Shown here one piece after another: positions 1 to 5,164 of a stretch of DNA of 8,015 bases. The position numbers and the translations under genes are program-made. The stretch is taken from contig NZ_CASEXV010000050.1 in the NCBI RefSeq assembly GCF_949292005.1, forward strand, positions 1 to 8,015, written 5' to 3'. The stretch comes from an uncultured Bifidobacterium sp. (lineage in GTDB: Bacteria; Actinomycetota; Actinomycetes; Actinomycetales; Bifidobacteriaceae). The notes beneath the pieces are model-generated. The model was not told where the DNA came from. It was given only the letters and a program-made list of their open reading frames with translations, and did not search any database. The first letter of the stretch is position 1. The number at the start of each line of letters is the position of its first letter.

Positions 1-1677
1 ACCGCGTATTCGACGCAGGAGGCGGATGATGGGGTGCCTCAGCCTCAGCCTCAGCCGGAGTCTCAGCCTCAACAGAACGGCTACTACCGCCCCGCTCCCC
101 AGTACGGCGCGTATGCACCGACCGCGTCGGGCTCGGATCAGGGGCAGAATGGGGTGAACGGGCCCGTGCAGAATCCGACCCAGCGCATACCCATGGGAGC
201 CGCGCAGAACCCGGAGTCGGTAGATCAGTCGCAGGCTCCGATGCCGAATGCCGGCAACCGCAACCCGTATGTCATGCCCACGGGGAATCCGTTCACGAAC
301 AACACCGATCCCCGTTCGTCCGCGCCGGGACAGCAGGAACAGCAGGGGCCGTGGGGTCCCGGCGGTCCTCAAGGACCACAGGATCCGGCGATGATGGGGC
401 GGTTGCCTGAGGGGTTCGGCGGCGGACGGCCCGTCCAGCGTCGGACCGCCGGCAACGTGATCGTCGCGGTCGTCGCGGCCCTCGTGTCGGCCGTTCTGTG
501 CCTAGGCGTCGGATATGCCGCCCTGACTCAGGGGTGGGTGACCGTGCCGACGTCGGGATCGCTGTCCAGCGTCAGCTCGAACACGTCCGGATCGGGCACC
601 GCCTCCGCGAAGACCGGAAGCGCCATCGATTGGGCCGCCGTCGCGAAGGACGTCTCCTCGTCGGTGGTGTCCATCCAGACCACCCTCTCGAACGGAACCG
701 CCAAGGGGTCGGGGGTCATCATCAACACCAAGGGCTACATCGTGACCAACAACCACGTCATCTCCGACGCCACATCCATCGAGGTGACCCTGGCGAATGG
801 ACAGATGTACACGGCCAAGGTCGTGGGTACGGACTCTACGACGGATCTGGCAGTCATCAAGCTGGAGAACCCTCCCAGCGACCTGACGGCGGTGGAGTTC
901 GCGGACTCCGATAACCTCGCGGTGGGGGAGGCCGTCATGGCCATCGGCAATCCTCTGGGATACGACGACACCGCCACCACGGGCATCGTGTCCGCGCTGA
1001 ACCGCCCCGTTTCGGTGGAGGACGACAATAACTCCGAAATCGTGACCAACGCGGTCCAGATCGACGCGGCGATCAACCCCGGCAACTCCGGTGGCCCGAC
1101 GTTCAATGCGGCCGGACAGGTCATCGGAATCAACTCGTCCATCGCCTCGACGGCCACGTCCAGCTCCGAGGCGGGATCCATCGGCATCGGATTCGCGATT
1201 CCGTCGAACCTCGTCAAGAAGGTCGCGAACCAGATCATCAAGAACGGATCGGCCAAGCACGTCATGCTCGGCGTCACCATCACCAGCGACACCGTCACCG
1301 CGGATGGCGTGACGCGTGGAGGCGCGAAGATAACGTCCTCCAACGGAAGCGCCGGAGTGGTGTCCGGAAGCCCCGCGGCCAAGGCCGGCCTGAAGGTCGG
1401 TGACACCATCGTCGCCTTCAACGGCGAGGCGGTCGGCAACAGCTATTCCCTGCTGGGATTCGTCCGGGCCGCGTCTCTGGGCGACAAGGCCACCCTCACC
1501 GTGGTACGGGACAGCAAGACGATCGCGGTGGATGTGACGCTGGACCAGCAGGAGTCGACCAGCAGCAGCTCGAGCAGCAGCGGCAACAGCAGTGGAAACA
1601 GCAACAATGAGAACAACAACAACGACGACGGCAGCGGAGACGACGGGGGTCTCTTCGATCCCTTCGGACTCTGGTAG
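1..1677 (+). CDS. HtrA/DegP-like membrane-anchored serine protease with PDZ domain, 5' end probably missing
   Basis: Probable extracytoplasmic quality-control protease of the trypsin-like HtrA (S1C) family. Residues are numbered from the GTG at 34. Residues 1-135 are rich in Q, P, G and N and probably cytoplasmic. R136-R137 precede one membrane segment (about 141-165), giving an N-in/C-out topology. The protease domain carries the full triad: H241 (TNNHVI), D271 (TTDLAVIKL) and S352 (GNSGGP). One PDZ domain spans about 412-504. A Ser/Asn/Asp-rich tail follows and ends in a hydrophobic LFDPFGLW. The frame is open from base 1 with no stop, so the real start probably lies upstream. The GTG at 34 has AGGAGG at 17-22 but a long 11-nt spacing, so it remains an alternative start. 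The gene faces pdxR tail to tail. The family assignment is secure; the substrate is unknown. Confidence 0.93.
   Translation, partial: TAYSTQEADDGVPQPQPQPESQPQQNGYYRPAPQYGAYAPTASGSDQGQNGVNGPVQNPTQRIPMGAAQNPESVDQSQAPMPNAGNRNPYVMPTGNPFTNNTDPRSSAPGQQEQQGPWGPGGPQGPQDPAMMGRLPEGFGGGRPVQRRTAGNVIVAVVAALVSAVLCLGVGYAALTQGWVTVPTSGSLSSVSSNTSGSGTASAKTGSAIDWAAVAKDVSSSVVSIQTTLSNGTAKGSGVIINTKGYIVTNNHVISDATSIEVTLANGQMYTAKVVGTDSTTDLAVIKLENPPSDLTAVEFADSDNLAVGEAVMAIGNPLGYDDTATTGIVSALNRPVSVEDDNNSEIVTNAVQIDAAINPGNSGGPTFNAAGQVIGINSSIASTATSSSEAGSIGIGFAIPSNLVKKVANQIIKNGSAKHVMLGVTITSDTVTADGVTRGGAKITSSNGSAGVVSGSPAAKAGLKVGDTIVAFNGEAVGNSYSLLGFVRAASLGDKATLTVVRDSKTIAVDVTLDQQESTSSSSSSSGNSSGNSNNENNNNDDGSGDDGGLFDPFGLW
37..72 (+). 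repeat. CCTCAG hexamer repeat at the 5' end of the protease gene
   Basis: Three perfect CCTCAG units (37-54) are followed by three degenerate ones (CCGGAG, TCTCAG, CCTCAA) up to 72. They encode alternating Pro-Gln in the cytoplasmic N-terminal region. Copy number could change by slippage without shifting the frame, since the unit is 6 nt. Confidence 0.7.
1561..1626 (+). repeat. AGC/AAC trinucleotide tract encoding the Ser/Asn tail
   Basis: This low-complexity stretch of AGC, AAC and related codons encodes about 20 Ser, Gly and Asn residues after the PDZ domain of the protease (residues 510-530). It is coding and in frame. It probably forms a flexible linker between the PDZ domain and the short hydrophobic C terminus. 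Confidence 0.65.
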
Positions 1678-1688
1678 ATCCGGCGGGC

Positions 1689-1712
1689 CCGGGCCGTCGC
1701 GCGACGGCCCGG
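1689..1712. terminator. GC-rich hairpin after the protease gene
   Basis: This is a 24-nt perfect palindrome centred at 1700/1701, with the core GGGCCGTC-GCGC-GACGGCCC flanked by CC and GG. It begins 11 nt after the protease stop codon. Only a short TTT follows on the + strand (1716-1718) and no T tract on the - strand, so it is not a textbook intrinsic terminator. Its place between convergent genes makes a bidirectional terminator role likely. Confidence 0.6.
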
Positions 1713-1726
1713 CGCTTTGACGGGAA

Positions 1727-1760
1727 CGATGTCCGCGACGATCATTCGTCGCGGACATCG
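1727..1760. terminator. 15-bp hairpin spanning the pdxR stop codon
   Basis: The arms CGATGTCCGCGACGA (1727-1741) and TCGTCGCGGACATCG (1746-1760) are perfectly complementary, with a 4-nt TCAT loop (1742-1745). The pdxR stop codon (TGA on the - strand, 1744-1742) lies in the loop, and the last five codons of pdxR form one arm. With the hairpin at 1689-1712 it makes a tandem structure between the two convergent genes. No U tract follows on either strand. Confidence 0.6.
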
Positions 1761-3238
1761 GCCATTCGTGCGGCATGCGCGCACACGATTCCGATTCCCC
1801 GCGCCACATCCGAGGTGTCCGGTCGCGCGAAGTTCAACCGTATATGCCTGTCGTCACCGGCTTCGACGGAGAATATGGCACCGGGCATGAACGTCACCCC
1901 ATCGGCGCGGCATGCGCGCAGAAGCGTCTCGGCCCTGACGCCTTCGGGAAGTCGGGCCCAGACGTAATAGCCTCCATGGGGATCGTGCCATGTCATTCCC
2001 CGCGGCGCATGCCGTCGCAGCGCGTCCTCCATGAGATCGCGTCGACGGCGGTATGTCTTGACCAGAGCGGACACGTGGCGATCGATGGTGTCCCCTCGGA
2101 GAAGCTCGATGCAGATCCGCTGCGACGATGCGCTTGTGCGCTGGTCGATCATCCTGCGAAGTGCCGCCAGTCGTGAGATGACGTTTCCGTCGGCCTCGAT
2201 CCAGCCCGTCCTCAATGCCGGAGCCACCGTCTTCGAGAACGTGGACAGATAGATCACGTATCCGGAGTTCTCCATGCCAGCCAGCGGAATCGGGGTCTCC
2301 CCTTCGTAGCGCAGATCGCCATAGGGATCGTCCTCGAGGATCAGACATTGATGCTTGATCGCGGTCTCCACCAGAGCGCGTCTCCGCTCGGCCGGTAGCG
2401 TCCTGCCGGTCGGATTCTGGAAGGTGGGGATGGTGTAGATCATCTTGGGATGGAGCCTTGAGCAATAGGCCTCGAGCATGTCGATGCGGATGCCGTCCCC
2501 GTCGGTGGGGACTCCCACGATTCGCGCCTGCGCCGAGCGGAACGCCTGCAGAGCGGGGAAGAAGGTGGATTCCTCGGTGAGGATAACGTCACCGGGGTTG
2601 ATGAGGGTGCGCACGCATAAATCTATGCCCTGCTCGGAGCCGGAGAGGACCATGATGTTGAAGGCGCCGCAGCTCACGCCGCGTTGGGACATCCGTGCCG
2701 CCAGCAGTTCGCGCAGTTCGTCGAACCCCTCGATGGGGGACTCGGGCTTGCCGTCGAAGGCGTGGGACGCGAAGGCCTTCGAGCTGATGCGTCGAAGCAG
2801 GTCGTCGGGGATGTCCTTCGGGTTGGGTGATCCCGTCGCGAAGTCGATTCCCGAGCCCGGATCCTGCGCCATGTTTGCCGAGGCGATGTCGTGGTAGGTG
2901 AACCTGTTCGAGTAATCGCTGAAGAGAATCGGCCACGGGGGCGACGTGTGGACGCGGTCGGATTCCGCGTCGGCCGTCGGCTGCGGATCATGGAGGTCCC
3001 GTTCGGGACGCACGAACGTGCCACGACCGGTCATGGAGACGATAAGGCCTTCGGAACGAAGCTGGTCGTACGCCTGCATGACGGTGGCCCTGTTGACCCC
3101 GAGGTCGTGGGCCAGGGACCGTTCCGGCGGAAGGCGGTATCCGGCCACCATATGGCCGCCCAGAATCAGGCTGCGGATTTCCCCGGCGATCTGGCGGTAC
3201 AGTGGGACTCCGCTATGTCTGTTCACGGTGACGCGCAT
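1742..3238 (-). CDS. pdxR: PdxR-like MocR-family regulator (GntR-type winged helix + aminotransferase-like domain)
   Basis: A 498-residue fusion typical of MocR regulators. Residues about 11-77 form a GntR-type winged helix (PLYRQIAGEIR, LPPERSLAHDLGVNRATV, GRGTFVRP). After a linker, residues about 130-490 are a fold-type I aminotransferase-like domain. The PLP residues look intact: NPTG at 275-278, D303 in EDDPY, the Schiff-base lysine K336 in STFSKT, and R467 in HIRLNF. The start ATG has AAGGA (3248-3244 on the - strand) 5 nt upstream. The gene lies 106 nt downstream of pdxT in the same direction, which suggests control of pyridoxal 5'-phosphate synthesis. In Corynebacterium and Listeria, PdxR proteins activate pdxST in response to PLP. 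The symbol rests on context; the sequence alone supports only MocR family. A catalytically active aminotransferase cannot be excluded. Confidence 0.88.
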   Translation of the reverse strand: MRVTVNRHSGVPLYRQIAGEIRSLILGGHMVAGYRLPPERSLAHDLGVNRATVMQAYDQLRSEGLIVSMTGRGTFVRPERDLHDPQPTADAESDRVHTSPPWPILFSDYSNRFTYHDIASANMAQDPGSGIDFATGSPNPKDIPDDLLRRISSKAFASHAFDGKPESPIEGFDELRELLAARMSQRGVSCGAFNIMVLSGSEQGIDLCVRTLINPGDVILTEESTFFPALQAFRSAQARIVGVPTDGDGIRIDMLEAYCSRLHPKMIYTIPTFQNPTGRTLPAERRRALVETAIKHQCLILEDDPYGDLRYEGETPIPLAGMENSGYVIYLSTFSKTVAPALRTGWIEADGNVISRLAALRRMIDQRTSASSQRICIELLRGDTIDRHVSALVKTYRRRRDLMEDALRRHAPRGMTWHDPHGGYYVWARLPEGVRAETLLRACRADGVTFMPGAIFSVEAGDDRHIRLNFARPDTSDVARGIGIVCAHAARMADVRDE

Positions 3239-3243
3239 GTCTA

Positions 3244-3248
3244 TCCTT
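3244..3248 (-). promoter_or_regulatory. Ribosome binding site of pdxR
   Basis: AAGGA on the - strand lies 5 nt before the ATG at 3238. It fixes the start of the regulator; no other start with a comparable site is close by. Confidence 0.65.
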
Positions 3249-3299
3249 CGATGGCCGGCCGGGGAGACCGGACGGGGACGTGATGATGGTTCCGTCGGG

Positions 3300-3315
3300 A
3301 CTCCGAGGGCGGAGT
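3300..3315. other. Small hairpin in the pdxT-pdxR gap
   Basis: ACTCCG (3300-3305) pairs with CGGAGT (3310-3315) around an AGGG loop, a 6-bp stem. There is no U tract. It could weakly attenuate read-through from pdxT into pdxR, or be incidental in GC-rich DNA. Confidence 0.35.
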
Positions 3316-3326
3316 ATGCCCATCAC

Positions 3327-3350
3327 CGGCCATCATAACGGCCATCATAA
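3327..3350. repeat. 12-bp perfect tandem repeat overlapping the pdxT stop
   Basis: CGGCCATCATAA occurs twice in direct succession (3327-3338 and 3339-3350). A degenerate CCCATCAC lies just to the left (3319-3326). On the - strand the unit reads TTATGATGGCCG. The right-hand copy contains the pdxT stop codon (3347-3345), so one unit is partly coding and one is intergenic. It may be a local duplication of the gene end or a binding site ahead of pdxR. Confidence 0.75.
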
Positions 3351-3956
3351 GGAGAGGAACAGCTCGTGGATTCGGGTGTCCGACGTGAGCTCGGGATGGA
3401 ATGCCATGGCGAGGATGGATCCCTGGCGCAGCCCCACGGGATGTCCGTCGACTTGCGTCTCCACGGTGACGTCCGCGCCCGTATCCGCCACATAGGGGCC
3501 GCGGATGAACACCAGCGGCACGTCGCCGATATCGCCGAACGACCCCGTCGTGGAGAAGCTTCCCAGCTGCCGTCCGTAGGCGTTGCGACGGACCGTGGCA
3601 TGCAGGACGCCGAAGTAGACGGAATCGTCATTCTCCAGGTGTTCGGCGAGCAGGATCATGCCGGCGCAGGTGCCCAGAACGGGTCGTCCCTGACTCAGAT
3701 GTCGGGATATCGGCGCATCGAGTCCGGTGGAGCGGAGGAGCCGTCCCTGCGTGGTGCTTTCGCCCCCGGGCAAGATGACCCGGGTGATGGAATCGTCCCA
3801 GTCATCCGCGGATCGCAGGAGCCGCCACGGGGCGTCGATGGCGTCCAGCATCGCGGCGTGCTCGGCGAAGGCGCCCTGGACCGCGACGATTCCGGTCACG
3901 TCGTCGCCTTGGAGGCGCGACCGCTCCTTGGTGATGTATTCGGCGGCGAGAACCAT
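3345..3956 (-). CDS. pdxT: Pyridoxal 5'-phosphate synthase glutaminase subunit PdxT
   Basis: Class I glutamine amidotransferase subunit that hydrolyses glutamine and channels ammonia to PdxS for pyridoxal 5'-phosphate synthesis in the cytoplasm. Family motifs in order are VQGAFAEH (26-33), LPGGESTT (62-69), the nucleophile C97 in GTCAGM, RRNAYGRQ (123-130), FIRGPYV (150-156), and the H187/E189 pair in FHPEL. The ATG chosen lies 3 nt after the pdxS stop, with GGGGAG inside the pdxS end as ribosome binding site, pointing to translational coupling. Homologues usually begin just before the GI(V/L)A(V/L)QG strand. Here about 18 extra residues precede it, so an in-frame GTG at 3899 (184 residues), preceded by AAGG, is a real alternative start. 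Catalytic residues are complete. Confidence 0.95.
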   Translation of the reverse strand: MVLAAEYITKERSRLQGDDVTGIVAVQGAFAEHAAMLDAIDAPWRLLRSADDWDDSITRVILPGGESTTQGRLLRSTGLDAPISRHLSQGRPVLGTCAGMILLAEHLENDDSVYFGVLHATVRRNAYGRQLGSFSTTGSFGDIGDVPLVFIRGPYVADTGADVTVETQVDGHPVGLRQGSILAMAFHPELTSDTRIHELFLSL

Positions 3957-3959
3957 CGC

Positions 3960-4877
3960 CTACTCTCCCCTCTTGGCCATCAGAGTGGTTATCTCGTCCT
4001 CGTTGATGCCCACCATCGCCTCGCCGAGGTTCTCCGACAGGCGAGCGATCTTGTCCGAATCGCGCCAGTCCGCCGTCGCCTGCACGATCGCCGCCGCGCG
4101 CTTGGTCGGGTCCCCGGACTTGAAGATGCCCGATCCGACGAACACGCCCTCGGCACCCAGCTCCATCATGAGCGCGGCGTCGGCGGGAGTGGCGATGCCT
4201 CCGGCGGCGAAGTTGACCACGGGAAGACGGCCGTTGCCGTGGACGTACCGGGCGAGATCCAGGGGCACGGCGAGCTCCTTGGCGGTCTCGAACACCTCGT
4301 CGTCGCGCAGGGCCGCAAGCTGGCGGATCTGCCTGTTCATCGTGCGCATGTGCCGCACGGCCTGGATGACGTCGCCGGTGCCGGGCTCGCCTTTGGTCCG
4401 GATCATCGAAGCGCCTTCGGCGATGCGTCTCAGGGCCTCGCCCAGATTCTTCGCCCCGCAGACGAAGGGAACGGAGAAGCGCGTCTTGTCGATGTGGTGG
4501 ACGTCGTCGGCGGGGCTGAGCACCTCGGACTCGTCGATGTAATCGATGTCGATGGCCTGCAGAATGCGGGCCTCGACGATATGCCCGATGCGCACCTTGG
4601 CCATCACCGGGATCGATACGGCTTTCTGGATGCCGTGAATCATCGCCGGGTCGCTCATGCGCGACACCCCGCCGGCCGCGCGGATGTCCGCCGGGATGCG
4701 CTCGAGCGCCATCACCGCGCAGGCACCGGCGTCCTCGGCGACGCGGGCCTGATCGGGGGTGGTCACGTCCATGATGACCCCACCCTTGAGCATCTGAGCC
4801 AGATTGCGGTTGAGCTCCGCTCTGTCTGGCGCCTCGGACCGTTCCGGTGCGGTATCGTTCGTCTGTGATGATGCCAT
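3960..4877 (-). CDS. pdxS: Pyridoxal 5'-phosphate synthase subunit PdxS
   Basis: Synthase subunit of the ribose 5-phosphate-dependent B6 pathway; it condenses a pentose phosphate, a triose phosphate and PdxT-derived ammonia into PLP. The 305-residue (beta/alpha)8 protein has GGVIMDVTTPDQA with D37, MALERIPADIRAAGG, the catalytic K94 in VMAKVRIGH, IDESEVL, K162 in RTKGEPGTGD, and the phosphate-binding NFAAGGIATPADAAL and GVFVGSGIFKS. D37, K94 and K162 correspond to D24, K81 and K149 of Bacillus subtilis PdxS. The start at 4877 is preceded by AAAGGA with 5-nt spacing and gives the family's usual length. The frame is open upstream to 5147, but that extension crosses the promoter region and has no PdxS similarity. 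First gene of a pdxS-pdxT unit, perhaps also including pdxR. Confidence 0.97.
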   Translation of the reverse strand: MASSQTNDTAPERSEAPDRAELNRNLAQMLKGGVIMDVTTPDQARVAEDAGACAVMALERIPADIRAAGGVSRMSDPAMIHGIQKAVSIPVMAKVRIGHIVEARILQAIDIDYIDESEVLSPADDVHHIDKTRFSVPFVCGAKNLGEALRRIAEGASMIRTKGEPGTGDVIQAVRHMRTMNRQIRQLAALRDDEVFETAKELAVPLDLARYVHGNGRLPVVNFAAGGIATPADAALMMELGAEGVFVGSGIFKSGDPTKRAAAIVQATADWRDSDKIARLSENLGEAMVGINEDEITTLMAKRGE

Positions 4878-4904
4878 GATCGTCCTTTCCCTCATGATGA
4901 TGCC
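4866..4904. repeat. 10-bp direct repeat flanking the pdxS ribosome binding site
   Basis: TGATGATGCC occurs at 4866-4875 and 4895-4904 (GGCATCATCA on the - strand), 29 nt apart. One copy falls near the predicted 5' end of the pdxS mRNA; the other starts just inside the coding region, so the AAAGGA site and start codon lie between them. Possibly chance. Confidence 0.4.
4883..4888 (-). promoter_or_regulatory. Ribosome binding site of pdxS
   Basis: AAAGGA on the - strand, 5 nt before the ATG at 4877. It decides the pdxS start against the in-frame upstream ATG at 4895, which has no such site, and against the longer open frame to 5147. Confidence 0.75.
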
Positions 4905-4911
4905 GCTCGTC

Positions 4912-4938
4912 AGCCTAGAATCGGCGCCTTCGTCGCAA
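4912..4938 (-). promoter_or_regulatory. Candidate pdxS promoter
   Basis: On the - strand, TAGGCT (4917-4912) resembles a -10 box, and TTGCGA (4938-4933) is a weak -35 match with a short 15-nt spacer. Transcription would begin near 4904-4907, giving a leader of about 28 nt that contains the AAAGGA site. The poor -35 would fit a promoter needing an activator bound just upstream, where the CCAATC repeats lie. Prediction by eye only. Confidence 0.4.
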
Positions 4939-4943
4939 CAGGT

Positions 4944-4994
4944 CCAATCCGGGAGTTTGAGACCCAGCCAATCCCTTGTGGTATCCTGCCAATC
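4944..4994. promoter_or_regulatory. Three CCAATC direct repeats, candidate PdxR operator
   Basis: CCAATC is present at 4944-4949, 4968-4973 and 4989-4994, all in the same orientation (GATTGG read toward pdxS), with start-to-start spacing of 24 and 21 bp. Two copies extend to GCCAATC and two to CCAATCC. Near two-turn spacing would place them on one face of the helix, just upstream of the candidate pdxS -35 box. MocR regulators such as GabR and PdxR are known to bind direct repeats. That PdxR binds here is inference. Confidence 0.5.
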
Positions 4995-4995
4995 A

Positions 4996-5014
4996 GGCCA
5001 CGATGCGTGTGGCC
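4996..5014. promoter_or_regulatory. Inverted repeat GGCCAC-N7-GTGGCC
   Basis: GGCCAC (4996-5001) and GTGGCC (5009-5014) are perfectly complementary around a 7-nt centre. It lies between the CCAATC repeats and the 16-bp palindrome in the divergent pdxS-ATPase region. It may be an operator or part of a leader hairpin; no regulator can be named. Confidence 0.35.
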
Positions 5015-5017
5015 GTT

Positions 5018-5033
5018 GGCGGATTAATCCGCC
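5018..5033. promoter_or_regulatory. 16-bp perfect palindrome GGCGGATTAATCCGCC
   Basis: A perfect two-fold symmetric 16-bp sequence with no spacer, near the middle of the 287-bp gap between pdxS and the ATPase gene. Its symmetry suggests the site of a dimeric repressor acting on one or both divergent genes. Its arms contain GGATT/AATCC, which overlaps the core of the neighbouring CCAATC repeats. It is not followed by a T tract, so a terminator is unlikely. Confidence 0.5.
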
Positions 5034-5043
5034 TGCATAACTG

Positions 5044-5056
5044 AAGATGTCATCTT
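5044..5056. promoter_or_regulatory. Inverted repeat AAGATG-T-CATCTT
   Basis: A 13-bp near-palindrome with 6-bp perfect arms and a single central T, about 110 bp upstream of the ATPase start. It is AT-richer than its surroundings. A possible operator; the remaining 5057-5153 shows no promoter I can call with confidence. Confidence 0.35.
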
Positions 5057-5153
5057 TACGCCGTGTATCGAGCAGCGCCCCGTGTGCCGTCGATGGGTTA
5101 ACAAGGCGTGCCATGCCGCCTCCGGCAGTTTCCCGGGGACGATACATCCGCGT

Positions 5154-5159
5154 AAGGAG
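5154..5159 (+). promoter_or_regulatory. Ribosome binding site of the P-type ATPase gene
   Basis: AAGGAG lies 5 nt before the ATG at 5165, a strong site that fixes the ATPase start. Confidence 0.75.
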
Positions 5160-5164
5160 AATCG

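Noticed and set aside
502..1809. Long open frame on the - strand opposite the protease gene (435 codons)
   Set aside because: It mirrors a clear HtrA gene with an intact catalytic triad. Its translation is Arg/Gly/Val-rich with no domain, as expected opposite GC-rich codons. It also runs into the pdxR end.
3366..4868. Long open frame on the + strand opposite pdxT and pdxS (500 codons)
   Set aside because: It spans the antisense of two well-conserved enzymes and their junction, shows only His/Arg/Asp-rich low-complexity translation and has no ribosome binding site.
5114..5127. Short inverted repeat TGCCG-N4-CGGCA before the ATPase gene
   Set aside because: A 5-bp GC stem is expected by chance at this base composition and shows no link to a promoter or the ribosome binding site.
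4878..5147. N-terminal extension of PdxS by 90 residues
   Set aside because: The frame is open, but this stretch has no PdxS similarity and crosses the promoter and repeat region. The start at 4877 has a good ribosome binding site and gives normal length.
4878..5164. Riboswitch or metal-sensing leader in the divergent region
   Set aside because: The symmetric elements are compact palindromes typical of protein operators. I saw no conserved multi-helix architecture that I could match to a known riboswitch class.
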